NCBI GenBank assembly: GCA_022575985.1
Contig: JAKSXM010000107.1
Location: 4,774,001-4,838,000 of the forward strand
Direction of reading: 5' to 3'
Source: Anagrus nilaparvatae
Taxonomy: Eukaryota > Arthropoda > Insecta > Hymenoptera > Mymaridae
Length of the DNA stretch: 64,000 bases
Numbering within the stretch: the first letter of the stretch is position 1; every line of letters starts with the position of its first letter. This document shows, piece by piece, positions 22,156 to 34,229 of this stretch. Position numbers and translations under genes: made by a program. A model generated the notes under the pieces. It searched no databases. It was not told the origin of the DNA and saw nothing but the letters and a program-made list of their open reading frames with translations.

Positions 22156-24423
22156 CTAATTTTGAGATCTAGCTTGATGCGCAGTATTCGAAGATCCTGG
22201 GGATAACAAAGCCTGATAACCTTTCTGAAGACCATGCGACACACCATGAACCGAAACCAGTATTACTGAAGAAGACATATCGTTTCCCGGCACAAAAATA
22301 CGACGCTGATTGTTCCGTAGTGTGTGTTGCACTCCCGCAGCATTCAAATCATTCACTTGAATATTCCTGTCCTCATTTACTCTCTCATTCTGTTCTACAT
22401 TCACATCATTTTTCGTAGATGCTCGAGTCAATATACGTCGAGGATTAAGGGTTTTCCCTGATGCTTTGTCTTTCCAACCCATAATTACACTAAAATAATT
22501 CAGATAGCTTCCTCGGGTATAAAAGATTCTAGTTGATGCAGCAGATTTATCAGAACTAAAGCTTCTTACATAGGTTTTATTCTTAAATATAACTTTCTTC
22601 AGTTTTAAAAGTCTTGAAGGTTTGTTGTACGATTTCTTTGAGATCCACTTAGTTTTACGAGTTTCCTTAGCTTTTTGAATTGTAAAATAATAATAAACCC
22701 ATTCTCCGAAAAATGCTAATAAAGAAATGCTCCAACCTACTATTAAAACTACTATAAGATTAAATAATATCTCATCATCATCATCTTCAGAATTTTTACT
22801 TTCAATGGTATTACTTTTGATCCAATCAGCTGGTTCTGGCATCCATTTTGTAATTAATCTAGCCTGATTTAAGAGATTTAAAATTTTAAAATATTTTTCG
22901 GCGTAAGGTGAATTTATTTCAAAAAATGATCCCTTATATATATTTGGTAACTCTGTATCAATAAATATATATTCTTTTGATTTATCTGTGTTGCAATATA
23001 ACATTATTTTAGCAATTTTTTCTGGTAGTAAAACTACAATATTTTCGTACTTTGAAATATCTGCAAAGAAATTAATATATTTTGTTGTGTGAAGCAATTT
23101 TTTCATATCATCATTCATATCATATTGTACATTTAAATATTTATCAAGAGTGGCTGCAGGAAGTGAAGAATACAATTTTAAACCTTTTTGAGAAACTTCT
23201 TTGATATCTTGAATCAAAGGAATCATTTTAGATTGATATTTTAAGACTGTTGAATTTAAAAAAAAATCAGATGAAAAAAATATAGAAAAACACGTAATTA
23301 TAAATAGAATAATTTTTGATTGCAAATTATTAAATTGGCCTTCTGGTACCGATAATCCCAACAAAAGCTTAAATGTATTAAAAATAGACCATTCAGGATT
23401 ATTATTAATTTTCATTATATATATTGGTAGCATAATTAGAATTATAACTACAATAAGCAATCCAAAGTTGTAAAAGGCATCCAAAGAAAATTGTAAATTT
23501 TTTTCATGTACTAATGGTAGAATTGCTACTAGTTTTTCAAATTTAGTAATTACACCCTCTTGTACATTCAAAGTTATAAAATACTCGTGCGTTAGCATCA
23601 AATTTAAATTGTTTTCAGTCATAATATCTGGAAACATTGTCGGTGATATAGTTGGAATAAATTCAGCTGAAGCATTTACAGATTGAAGAAAACAATTTAA
23701 CTGTTGAAAAAGGACAACGTGAAATATACTAGCAACGTGATTTTTAGAGTCTAAATAACAAACAGGCCAACAATAAGCATTAACACCTATTCTCAATTTA
23801 TATTGATGCATATTTTTTAATTTGTTTGGAAATAATTGTAAATTGGTTACCATGTAGTTTTTAATTAGAAATTCGTTGTTGAAAGGGTTAAAATAGACAA
23901 TTTGACTGTTATCATTTTTTATGCTGATTTGCAAGACAGTAAAATCTATGAAATTAAATTCCCACGCTTTTTTCAAGATTTCATAAATGTATTGTTTTGG
24001 AACAAAATTGCTGAATAAAACAATTAAGCATTTCAGCCTTGAGGTGTAAAATAGTGAAGATCTTAATAGCTCAAAATTTGGTATCCATTGTTGCAAGTTT
24101 TTTTCTGCTGAGCTAGAATAATCCATTAGCATAACATGCAGATAAGAAGATATATTATTGTTATACATAAAATATTTTCCTTCTTCAAGTCCAACAGCTT
24201 CTGGTACGTAATAGTCATTGATTAATGTTACAGGAAAATTATTTGTTAATTTTCCCAACAATAACTGATTTTTTGTAGATGACTGATTTCTTGAATGTAC
24301 AGTTATATGTTTAGGATTTACTTCTGCTTTTATGTTATCGATAACTCGATCAATTACAGGTGAACACTGGACATTGATAATAAACTGGTAAATTAATAAA
24401 AATATTGCAATCGAAAACTTCAT
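22156..24423 (-). CDS. Divergent ionotropic receptor (ligand-gated cation channel)
   Basis: A 755-residue intronless frame starts at ATG 24423. Residues 1-20 form a hydrophobic signal peptide. An extracellular N-terminal region leads to the S1 half of a ligand-binding domain beginning near residue 208 (LRIGVNAYCWPVC). Then come membrane segment 1 (about 319-338), a short pore region with FKLLLGLSVPE (about 350-361), membrane segment 2 (about 370-390), the S2 half (about 400-530), membrane segment 3 (about 553-575) and a long basic cytoplasmic tail. This order is that of insect variant ionotropic receptors, which detect chemicals at sensory neuron dendrites. The classical glutamate-binding residues are not evident, as is usual for divergent members. 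The ~180-residue tail is longer than usual for the family. No neighbouring host gene is visible. Ligand and subfamily cannot be told from sequence alone. Confidence 0.8.
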   Translation of the reverse strand: MKFSIAIFLLIYQFIINVQCSPVIDRVIDNIKAEVNPKHITVHSRNQSSTKNQLLLGKLTNNFPVTLINDYYVPEAVGLEEGKYFMYNNNISSYLHVMLMDYSSSAEKNLQQWIPNFELLRSSLFYTSRLKCLIVLFSNFVPKQYIYEILKKAWEFNFIDFTVLQISIKNDNSQIVYFNPFNNEFLIKNYMVTNLQLFPNKLKNMHQYKLRIGVNAYCWPVCYLDSKNHVASIFHVVLFQQLNCFLQSVNASAEFIPTISPTMFPDIMTENNLNLMLTHEYFITLNVQEGVITKFEKLVAILPLVHEKNLQFSLDAFYNFGLLIVVIILIMLPIYIMKINNNPEWSIFNTFKLLLGLSVPEGQFNNLQSKIILFIITCFSIFFSSDFFLNSTVLKYQSKMIPLIQDIKEVSQKGLKLYSSLPAATLDKYLNVQYDMNDDMKKLLHTTKYINFFADISKYENIVVLLPEKIAKIMLYCNTDKSKEYIFIDTELPNIYKGSFFEINSPYAEKYFKILNLLNQARLITKWMPEPADWIKSNTIESKNSEDDDDEILFNLIVVLIVGWSISLLAFFGEWVYYYFTIQKAKETRKTKWISKKSYNKPSRLLKLKKVIFKNKTYVRSFSSDKSAASTRIFYTRGSYLNYFSVIMGWKDKASGKTLNPRRILTRASTKNDVNVEQNERVNEDRNIQVNDLNAAGVQHTLRNNQRRIFVPGNDMSSSVILVSVHGVSHGLQKGYQALLSPGSSNTAHQARSQN

Positions 24424-24746
24424 TATAGTAATTTAGCCCAGATTTAATTTTAAATAATAAAAATTTTATACAATTTTTCACGATTTATTCATAAAATTAT
24501 CAAAACTTTATTTAAAAAAAAAATTCTTTTATCTAGTTGTCTCGCTCCTAAACGTAACAATTATTAGATTTGGTGTACGGATTAAGACAGGGTGCTACTT
24601 GGCGTGCACGGTATTTGAGTAAAAATTAAAAATTTGTTTACAGGAAAACGGTAAGAGGTAATAGAAAAAATTTTATTTGGGCTGAATAAATACACAAAAA
24701 TAGTATTTAAAAAAAATTTTTTTAAATAATTTTTTTTATTTCTATG
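24424..24746. other. Upstream region of the receptor gene
   Basis: This AT-rich stretch lies between the receptor ATG and the foldback element at 24747 and should hold the receptor promoter. I see no confident core promoter motif. Confidence 0.3.
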
Positions 24747-24986
24747 TGGGTAGATTTAAATGAAGCGAGGGCGACTTGTATGGTCGGGTCTTTAAAACTG
24801 CCCCAAAGTGTTTTTTCTGAAAGTACTACAAAAATAAGTCACCAGCCCAATTTTTAGCCTCCCAGAGCAAAATCTCGATTTTTGGCCGCCATTTTTGTGT
24901 TTTGGACTTTTGTAAAAAAAGTAAGAAGAATAAGTCATAATTTTTTTTATTATTGCTGTAAAAAAATTATATTAGCATAAAAAATT

Positions 24987-25401
24987 TTTTTTGCCCTCCC
25001 GGGCGTAAAACTCGTGCGTAAAGAATTTGCTGAACTCGTTCTACGCCTAGGGGGGCAAAAAATAGTGTAAGCACCATGGGCGTAATACTTTAGACACGAG
25101 CGTGAACACATATCACTCGTGCCCGGCTTCGCCGAGCACTCGTGCTAGTGCTCACGCTAGTGCCGAAACTTTTACGCCCTTGATACTTAATAGTATATTA
25201 AGTATCAAGGGCGTAAAAGTTTCGGCACTAGCGTGAGCACTAGCACGAGTGCTCGGCGAAGCCGGGCACGAGTGATATGTGTTCACGCTCGTGTCTAAAG
25301 TATTACGCCCATGGTGCTTACACTATTTTTTGCCCACCTAGGCGTAGAACGAGTTCTGAAAATTCTTTACACACGAGTTTTACGCCCGGGAGGGCAAAAA
25401 A
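24987..25401. mobile_element. 415-bp near-perfect GC-rich palindrome element
   Basis: The symmetry centre is at about 25194 within ttaatagtatattaa. Arms run from TTTTTTGCCCTCCCGGGCG to CGCCCGGGAGGGCAAAAAA. Each arm contains a smaller hairpin, gtgctcggc-gaa-gccgggcac. The right foldback arm (39880-39930) lacks this block, so it is an insertion. No open reading frame is meaningful. Confidence 0.85.
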
Positions 25402-25509
25402 TACTATTCCTTTTAAGTTCGGATAGGAAATTTCCCTGGCTATCCGATTCCGGTGTCAAAATTTTTTTTGAGTAGCGCATGCGCGTGGAATCGCTAAGAT
25501 AGGCTGTTT

Positions 25510-26202
25510 GTTTTAAAAAGTCGATTTCTCAAATGCCTATTAGTGAAAAATCTTCTAACCAGACTTAAAATTTTCCATAAACCTTATATTTTGTGGCAAA
25601 AAAAAATTTCGATGGGACACTGCTTTTTGGGAGCTCTAGATAAAAAAATAGCAGCTTTCAAAAGATCATTTTTTACAAATTTCAAATTTCCGGCCAATTC
25701 ACGTGACCAATCAAAAATCTGACCAAAAATTTGTATTCCGCAGGAAATTTTACATAAGGATATATCTTTTCATGTTTTTAAGAGCGTTTATGTTAAAGCA
25801 GCGAAATTTTAAATTAAAAGATTATTTTAATTGAAAGAAATTTTTTTATTTTTTTAATACTACTAAATTATTCTAAATTAATCAGAAAATTCTTTATCAT
25901 TTCGCTGTTTTAACATAAAGGTCTTGAAAACATGAATACATATATCCTGATGTAAAATTTCTCGCGGAATCCAAATTTTTGGTCAGATTTTTGATTGGTC
26001 ACGTGACTTGTTGGGAAATTCGAAATTTGTAAAAAATGATCTTTTGAAAGCTGCTATTTTTTTATCTAGAGCTCCCAAAAAGCAGTAACCCATCAAAAAT
26101 TTTTTTTTTGCCAAAAAATATAAGGTTTAAGGAAAATTTTAAGCCTGGTTAGAAGATTTTTCACTAATAGTCATTTGAGAAATCGACTTTTGAAAAAAAA
26201 AC
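25510..26202. mobile_element. ~690-bp inverted-repeat element in the left foldback arm
   Basis: The left arm gtcgatttctcaaatgccta is mirrored by catttgagaaatcgac (to about 26190). Inner pairs include gggagctctagataaaaaaa versus tttttttatctagagctccc, and cacgtgaccaatcaaaaatc versus its inverse near 25995. It is absent from the opposite foldback arm, where ataggctg runs into ttttatatagctgaag, so it inserted later. Confidence 0.8.
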
Positions 26203-26379
26203 ATGTAGCTGAAGTTTCGACCGTTCGATGAACGAAATTTTTTTTTTAGCCCAAATCAGCTAAAAAGTATATATAATAAATAAAAATCGTAAAAAACCTC
26301 AAAAAATTAAATCAACAGCCGATAAAAATAGATACAACAAACAAATCAATCAAAATATTCAATAAAAAATAATGATCGC

Positions 26380-26871
26380 ATTTCAAAGGATTTTGAGATC
26401 AAAAGATGGGGTCTTCCACAACTATAGTTTTCTTGTGTTGATTGAAATATGTTTCTCAATACTCAAAAAACATTTTTGACATATTCCTAGGTGGTAAACT
26501 ACCTCAAATGCGGCTGCGAATAAATTACATAAATATCGTATTTTAGTTTCCAAGCATTTTCAGAACCTTGCCAGGGCATTACCCCGAATTTCTTTTTACG
26601 ATATTAATCTAATTATGTGCCAAGACTCCCAAAAAATTTTTGATCCCATTTTAAGGGGATTAAGTTGGTCAAATTAAGTCGATTGAAGATTGATCATTTT
26701 GGGAAAAACAGCCTTTTTAGAATTTAATGTGATCTGACCCCAACTATTGTTTTCTTATGTTGATTCAAATACGTTTCTCAATACTCAAAAACACTTTGGA
26801 CATATTCCTAGGTGGTAAACTACTTCAAATGCGGCTGCGAATCAAATTAAATAGATACCGTATTTTTGTTT
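26380..26871. repeat. Left part of the ~320-bp unit array (foldback arm)
   Basis: It holds about 1.5 units with the landmarks tattcctaggtggtaaacta, caaatgcggctgcgaat and tgtgccaagactcccaaaaa. The array resumes at 37319 after the Gypsy insertion. Confidence 0.85.
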
Positions 26872-27199
26872 TGTTGTGTATGTACTTAATAGATTTAGAT
26901 AACGGGTTCACACTCGAAATAAATATAAAATAGTTTAGGTAAAAAGTCTTTATTATTTATAAGATCAAAAAGATTTAAACAATTAAATATAATTAAATTA
27001 ATAAAAGATATAAGATTAAAACATCGTGCGCGTATATACATTTAAAGAGAGCTCCGACTGCTTCGGCGGACTCGACGCGAAAGAGAAAGAGACCTCTCCT
27101 ACTCTTCTCTCGTACACCTCTTCCCGCATACACACATACTCATATTCATGTATAGAATATACTATCGAATATACTATATTGTATTATAGGTATATAACA
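26872..27199 (-). repeat. Gypsy 3' LTR (left on the plus strand)
   Basis: On the plus strand it starts TGTTGTGTATG and ends GGTATATAACA. Just inside (27200-27210, minus strand gaaggagtg) is a purine tract fitting the polypurine primer. A reading frame of 72 codons here is incidental. Confidence 0.93.
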
Positions 27200-27334
27200 C
27201 ACTCCTTCGTAAAAAAAAATTCTTTTCCATGCATATATAATTAAAATAGAGATGCTATAATACAAAAGTTTAACTTTTTTAAAAAAAAAAAAAAATCTAA
27301 AAATTAAGTTTTTGTACTATTTTTTACAATAATT

Positions 27335-29865
27335 TTACTTTTTCTTTGGAACATTTACAATGAAATTATTTCTTAAATTTTCTGGCAAACTTAGTTTGCT
27401 TCTATCACGTAAAATTCTTTTTTCATTTAAATTACTATTTACAATTGGTTCTTTGGTGCGGTTATTTTCAAAAATTTTAATTTGTTCTTTTTCTGGACAA
27501 TAATAATTTAAACTACGATCAGCTTTAATATTACCAATTTTTAACATCTGGTTAACATGACATTTTCGCGTATTATTGTTGTCTAATAAAACTGAATAAT
27601 GTAAGTTTCCTAATCTTTTAATAATTGTACCAAAAATCCATTTTGTTTTATTTAAATAATTTCTACATTCTACTCTATCTCCTACATTGAAATATTTTGT
27701 ACAATTGAATAAATTTGTATTATTTTTAATATTTTCAGTTCTTAAAATATCTAAGTAACATCTTATTTTTCTATTGAACGTAAGCTCTGAAGGAGCCTTT
27801 CCTGTACTTGTATGAGGCATTAGTCTGTATTGTCTAAGTAATTGTAATAATGCTTTATCCAAATTTGCATTTGTATCACACATTTTATTTAGAGCATTTT
27901 TAAGAGTTTGAACGTACTTTTCAGCCTGACCATTTGTTGAAGGATTATACGGTGCTGTTAATTTTTAAAATGTACCATTTTTACGTAGAAATGTTTTGAA
28001 TTCTTCAGATTTAAAACTAGTACCGTTATCCGAAACCAAAACTCTGGGCAAACCGAAAATTGCGAAAATTTTGCACAAAATGTTAATTACTGTAGTAGAT
28101 AACATGTTTGGTACTATATGAATTTCGGGCCATTTAGTAAACGCATCAATTAAAAGAAAAAATATTTTGCCCTTAAAGGGGCCAGCAAAATCAATGTGTA
28201 CACGCTCAAAAAGTGCCGTTGGTGGCTCCCATATGTGTTTCTGAACTGGAATTGGATTATTTCTATGTAAATTACATTGTTCACAATTTTTTACTAATTT
28301 TTCGATATCTAAACTCATATTGGGCCACCAACAGTACCCCCTGGCTAAATTTTTCATCTTAACAATTCCGAAATGCCCTATATGTAATTGTTGCAAAATT
28401 TTCTCTTTTAATGATTTAGGGATTACAACCTGATTTCCCTTCATCAAAATATCAAACTGCAAATAAAAATCTGTGGGAATGCAATTCCATACCTCTTTAG
28501 AACTTATTTTTTTACCATCTTTAAGCATTTGAATAACATTATGTAATTGAGCGTCCCTTATCGATTCATTTTTAACGTCTTCCTCTGTAATAGGTAAATC
28601 TGACATTAAATTGATAAAAAATGCATCTACCACATCACTATCATTACTATTTTTTGGAATTGATAATCGCGACAAGCAATCAGCATTAGCATTATCTTCC
28701 GACTTTTTAAATTCAATAGTATACTGAAAACCACGTAAGAAAATAGCATAATGCTGCATTCGCATAGCACTAAAGACTGGTAAAGTTTTTTGTAACGATA
28801 AAATCTGTTGAATTGCATGATTATCAGTAATTAACGTAAATTTTCTACCGTATAAATATTGATGTAGACGTTTAATGGCCCATACCATAGCGTAAGCTTC
28901 TTTGTCCACTTGGGCCCACTTACTTTGAGTTGTATTAAATGTACTTGAAATAAACATGATCGGCCTTTCTTTCCGATCAGGAAAACGGTGAGAGAGAACA
29001 GCCCCACAACCCGTCGGACTTGCATCTGTAGCCAAAACTAGTGGCAATTTTGAATCAAAATAACAAAGGCAAATATTGCTTTGAAAAACGTTTTTTGCTA
29101 ATCTGAACGCTTTTTCACATTCTAGATCCCAACTAAATTCTTTCTTATTGCGTAGCATTTTATAAAAAGGATTCAAAATTTCACTAGTATTCGGTATAAA
29201 ACGGTTATAATAGTTAATCATACCGATGAAAGATTGTAATTCTGTAATGTTCGACGGGCGTGGCATGTTCTCAATAGCATCCATTTTATCGCGCATTTTT
29301 CTAATACGAATCCGCAGTACACTATTTCTTTTTTACAAAACTCGCATTTATTGAAATTTATTTTAATATTGTAATTATTAAACCGATCCAAAACTTTTTC
29401 AATAATCTGTAATAATTTATTTTCGTTTTCGGCACCGATTTTTATGTCATCAATAAACGCCGTAACGCGTTTAATATCGGCCAAAATACCTTCGATGAAC
29501 CTTTGCCAAATAGCCACAGCTGGTGCTAAACCGTACCATAAACGTTTGCATTTATACAAACCGCGATGCGTATTGAGCACTACTATTTTTGAGCTTTCCT
29601 CATCAAGCTCCATTTGTAAATAGGCTTGTGTTAAATCAATCTTAGCAAAAATTTTGCAATCAGCCATGTCAGACAACAGTTCATCTGTTGTAGGTAAGCT
29701 GTAATCGTCAATAATTAATTGCGAATTTATTGTAATACTAAAATCTCCACAGACTCGGACTGTATTATTATTTTTCAAAATGGGTACAATAGGCGTCGCG
29801 TAATCTGAGGTATCAATTTTTTCAATTACGTTTTTTTGACTCAAGCATTTGTAACTCGTTATCAA
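27335..29865 (-). pseudogene. Gypsy pol: reverse transcriptase, RNase H, integrase (broken)
   Basis: Read from 29865 leftward: reverse transcriptase with IDLTQAYLQM and FIDDI; the thumb and RNase H with LATDASPTGCGAV and TDNHAI; an H2C2 finger (HIGHFG...CEQC); and integrase with Asp in HIDFAGPF, Asp in VSDNGTSF and Glu in STNGQAEK, then a C-terminal region to 27335. This order (RT-RH-IN) is that of Gypsy/Metaviridae-like elements. Three lesions are visible: an A-run frame change near 29827-29833, another in an A5 run near 29297-29301, and an in-frame TAA at 27965-27967 between the second Asp and the Glu of integrase. The element is therefore dead for autonomous movement. Confidence 0.9.
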
Positions 29866-29870
29866 CTAGG

Positions 29871-29907
29871 CACAGTGGTACGAGAGTACAGGAAAAATGG
29901 GACATGG
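29871..29907 (+). repeat. Transib left terminal inverted repeat
   Basis: CACAGTGGTACGAGAGTA is followed by a block ending atgggacatgg. The first seven bases equal the vertebrate recombination-signal heptamer CACAGTG. Confidence 0.9.
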
Positions 29908-30141
29908 TGGAAAAAATAAAAATTTTTTTTATCAATTGAATGATGCACCATTCGATAGAATAAACATTGAGATAAAGGAATTTGAATGAGATAAGTCTAA
30001 AATAACCCGTTGGGCTTATCTATTAAGGTAAAAGTGGGGCATAGATAACAAATTATTATCTCCGGTAAGTATGAGATTTTTAAATCTTTTTTTTAACAAA
30101 TCATTAGTTTTTTTTTATTAAAGTGATTAAAATATTGAAAT

Positions 30142-33100
30142 ATGGATATTTTCGAACAAGGTAAGTAATTTTAAAAAATTTTAATCAAAAATGTATAATA
30201 TTTTAAATTAGTTTATTAATTATTGTAACAATATAAGTGTTAATACTTACAAATTTAAAAAAAAAATTTTTTATATTAACAAAAACATTTATTGCTATTT
30301 GCGGCTATCTAAAATTTTATCGTTCAAATGAAAGTCAAGGTATTTAGCTACTCAGAGAAATAAATTTTTTTTGCGACCATTTGCGCCTTTAGATTTTATG
30401 GCTAAATAAACTAATAAAATCGAGTTCAAAATAGTGCATTCTCTAAGAATTGATTGTATCTCAAATATAAAGATTTTCAATTAAAATATCTGCTTGCGTG
30501 GCTATAATATATACGTGGCTTAAAATTGGTAATTTTTTTTACCTGCTCAATCTGAATATTTTACTTATAAACTAATAAACTGTTAAAAAATAAATCTTTT
30601 AAACAATAAATTGTTTAGATAATGGATTGTTTAAACAAAAAATTGTTTAAATAATACATTCTTCAAATTTTACGAAAAATACTATTTATATGAATTTTAA
30701 CCACCTAAAAGCAAATTTTTGATTTAAAATTTAAAAAAATTAATTTTTAACATATTTTAATTGTTTAAACAATTTTTAAACAATTAGTTGCTTGAAGTTA
30801 AATTTAACTCAATTCTTTTATATGTATTTTTTTAACTGCTGAATTCAAATTATTTATTTATGAAATAATGTATTTTATTGTTAAAGCATAGTATTTTTAT
30901 TTATAAATTGTTTAAATAATAAATTGTTTAAACAAAAGTTGTTTAAATAATAAATTTGTCAAATTTAACATAAAAGTACTATTTATTTGAATTTCAACCT
31001 CCTGAATTCAAATTTCTGCTTTAAAATTTAAAAAAATTAATTATTAACAATTTTTTTATTGTTTATAAATTTTTTGAACAATTAGTTGCTTAAAGTTAAA
31101 TTTAACTCAATTATTTTATATGTGTTTTTATAACTGCTGAATTCAAATTATTTATTTATGAATTACTATACTTCATTGTTAAAGCATAATATTTTTATTT
31201 ATAAATTGTTTAAATAATAAATTGTTTAAACAAAAGTTGTTTAAATAATAAATTTGTCAAATTTAAAATAAAAATACTATTTATTTGAGTTTCAACCTCC
31301 TGAATTCAAATTTCTGCTTTAAAATTTAAAAAAATTATTTTTTAACAAATTTTTAATTGTTTATAAATTTTTTAAACAATTAGTTGCTTAAAGTTAAATT
31401 TTTAAAATTTAACGTAAAAATACTGTTTATATGAATTTCAACCTCTTGCATTCAAGTTTCTGATTTAAAATTTAAAAAAATTAATGGTTAACAAATTTTT
31501 AATTGTTTATATACTTTCTAACAATTAAATGTTTTAAAATAAATTTGACTTATTGTTAGTTATTTATGTGTTTTTTTAACTGCTCAATTCAAATTATTTA
31601 TTTATATATTACTGTATTTCATTGTTGAAGCACAATATTTTTATTTATAAATTGTTTACATAATATATATTTTAAACAAAAGTAGTTTAAATAATAATAA
31701 ATTTCTCAAATTTAATGTAAATTAATTTAATTTAAATTTTTTAGTAATTATTTATAAATATTTTTTTTCCTTCAATTTTTAATGAATATATATTTGTTTT
31801 AGAAAACATCTTTTTAAGTGATTCTGTACATCCTTTGACATTTCGATATTTGGATATATTTTGGTTATTGAAAAAACACCTGTATGATGGATATGTGAAA
31901 GTTTGTGAAGTTTTGGAGAAAAAGTTTACAACTCTTTTATGCAATGATTATACGATTCCAGAAAATTTTAAAAAAACAACTGTTAGAACATTATTAAATG
32001 CTCTGAATCAACGCTGGAAAAGCAGTTGTAGGAATCGTGATAAATTTTTGAAAAAAAATAAAAAGTGGCTAGAACAAAATACAATTACTTTTCCAAATCC
32101 TTCGGATTGTTTCAATTATGATGATATGCGTTTAGAGACTCCACCTTCAAAAAAAATAAAGAACGATACAAAATACCAGAAGCAAAGCAATTTTTGCGAA
32201 CTCAGTAGCAGAAGTCAAAATCGCCTTACCAAGGAGCTGAGAGAATCTGATTCTAGTCCTGAGATGGATGCATATTCTGCTGCTTATAAGTTTAAGCAGC
32301 AAGGGAATAAGGATGCTTACTTATTATTGAAGGATATCGCTTGTAGTCCACTAAATATTGCGAAAGCATACCGCGAAAGTTATTTAAAACACGCCTGCAC
32401 TGGATCTATGTCTCCAGAAAAAGCTATTGCGCATATTTTAGACTGTAAATTATCTAGAAATACGTACCAACAAGCTCGAAATACATTTGTAAATATGTAC
32501 AATGAAGGATATCCACCATATAATAAAGTTTTAGAAGCTAAAAAAGCTTGTTACCCCGAAAATGTTTCCGTTGAAGGTTATAGAGCCAAAGTTCCACTTC
32601 AGTCTATATGTAATCATACTGCAGAGAGACTCTGCAAATATTTGGATAAAGTGATTGATCAATTAAATTGCGATGAATGCATTAATCTTATGCTGCATTT
32701 CAAATATGGATCTGATGGTAGTTCAAGCCAAAGTAACTATAAACAGAAGTTTATTAATGAAAAAGGACACTCAGTTGATGATTCAAGTGTGTATGTTTCA
32801 TCAATGGTACCTTTACAACTAGTAACAATCAACCAAAATGGTAAGCTCGGTAAAATTTTATGGACAAACGACAAACCATCATCGCCGATGTATTGCCGAC
32901 CTATTAGTATTAGTTTCGCCAAAGAAACTACTGAATATATAATAGAAGAGAAGGTAAACTTAGAAAACCAAATTTCCAATTTAGAATCTCATACTTTTAA
33001 TATTTTACTTAAAAATATAAAAGTATGCTATCAATTAATGCCTACTATGTATGATGTTAAATCAATTAATGCAATTACAAATACAATTTACACCAAAGAA

Positions 33101-33997
33101 TGTTACATATGTAGTTTAAGGGATAAGGACTTGAGTGACGTTGACAAAACATTGATAACGCCGATAAGTAATGATAACCTCAGGTACGGTATCTCGTCAC
33201 TACATGCCTGGATACGTTGTTTTGAATGTTTGATTAGTTTATCTACTAAATTATCTATATGCCAGCCTCAAGCACGCAAAAATGATGGTACACAAGATAT
33301 CGTTAAACAACAAAAATTGTATATACAATCTTTGTTTAAAGATAAATTAAACTTAAGGGTTGATCAACCCAAGCAAATAGCTGGGAATACAAATGACGGT
33401 AACACAGCGCGAATGTTTTTCAACAATAAAGAAATTTCTGCAGAAATAACTGGTGTGAACCTAGATCTAATAAAAAGGTTTCACGTGATTTTGGAGACTT
33501 TGTCAAGTGGACACATTATTGACCATGAGAAATATAAACAGTATGGTATAGAAACTGCTCAATTATTTAGAGAAAAGTATCCATGGTATAATATTCCACC
33601 TACAGTTCATAAAGTGCTGCTACATGGAGCTGAAATCATTAAACACGCACATTTACCAATTGGACAGTTATCTGAAGAGGCAGCAGAATCAACAAATAAA
33701 TATGTTAGACAATTTCGTCTACTTTACACCCGAAAATGTGATCGTAAAAAGACAATGAATGACTTATTTTGTCGGCTTCTTGCTAATTCTGATCCATTCA
33801 TTGCCAGTATGCGGTATAAATACAAAAAACCTTTAAGACCTTTTAGTTCTGAGGCAAGAGCAATGCTAAAAGCTCCAGAAATTCCTGAAATGGAGGAAGT
33901 CATGGAAGAAGTAGAGGAAGTTATGGATGAAATAGAAATGCTTGAATCAGAACCAGAAAGTGATATTATACATGATTATGAAAATGAAGATTTTTAA
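30142..33997 (+). CDS. Transib (RAG1-like) transposase, two exons
   Basis: Exon 1 is 30142-30160 (ATG plus 16 nt, ending in phase 1 at a perfect gtaagt donor). The intron is 30161-31802, ending ttgttttag. Exon 2 is 31803-33997. The join keeps frame and gives 737 residues starting MDIFEQ. Without the intron the exon 2 frame lacks an ATG start. Transib/RAG1 core landmarks: FKYGSDGSSSQSNYKQ (first catalytic Asp, ~311); MPTMYDVKSINAI (second Asp, ~424); a CYIC zinc pair (~440/443); GNTNDGNTARMFF and ISAEITGVNLDLIKRF (~535-565); HKVLLHG His pair (~609/614); and LSEEAAESTNK holding the catalytic Glu (~631-635). The family makes hairpin-forming double-strand breaks at CACAGTG-like ends and is the source of V(D)J recombinase RAG1. 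The second Asp lies in YDVK where RAG1 relatives often have DGK. The C-terminus is strongly acidic. It acts in the nucleus. Confidence 0.92.
30540..31720. repeat. ~297-bp tandem units inside the Transib intron
   Basis: actgctgaattcaaattatt recurs at about 30837 and 31134 (and as actgctcaattcaaattatt near 31577). The blocks aattgtttaaataataaatt and caattagttgcttaaagtta recur once per unit. About four units, the last ones partly deleted. Confidence 0.8.
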
Positions 33998-34229
33998 TAA
34001 TATGGACCTAAAAAACTTATATTTAATAAATTCAAAAAAAATTTTAATAGAAAAATTGTATAATACAATCTATATGTACTTATTAAATTGCACTAAAAAA
34101 AATTTATAAAAAAAATTAATATACATATTTTTTACTAGAATATTGTTTTGGTTTCCTATTTAATACCCAATAGTATAGAAAATACTGCAAAAATCACGAT
34201 ATTTTCAATATATTACAGATAATCTTCTA

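Noticed and set aside
26872..27244. 72-codon frame in the left Gypsy LTR (and 63 codons in the right LTR)
   Set aside because: It is confined to the LTR, repeats with it and lacks any domain.
29871..29900. A full recombination signal (heptamer, 12-bp spacer, nonamer) at the Transib left end
   Set aside because: Twelve bases after CACAGTG there is an A-rich aggaaaaat, but the right end has agcaatatg at that place and neither fits the nonamer well. Only the heptamer is supported.
31741..31944. Minus-strand 67-codon frame over the Transib exon 2 start
   Set aside because: It is a shadow of the transposase exon and intron end, with no family features.
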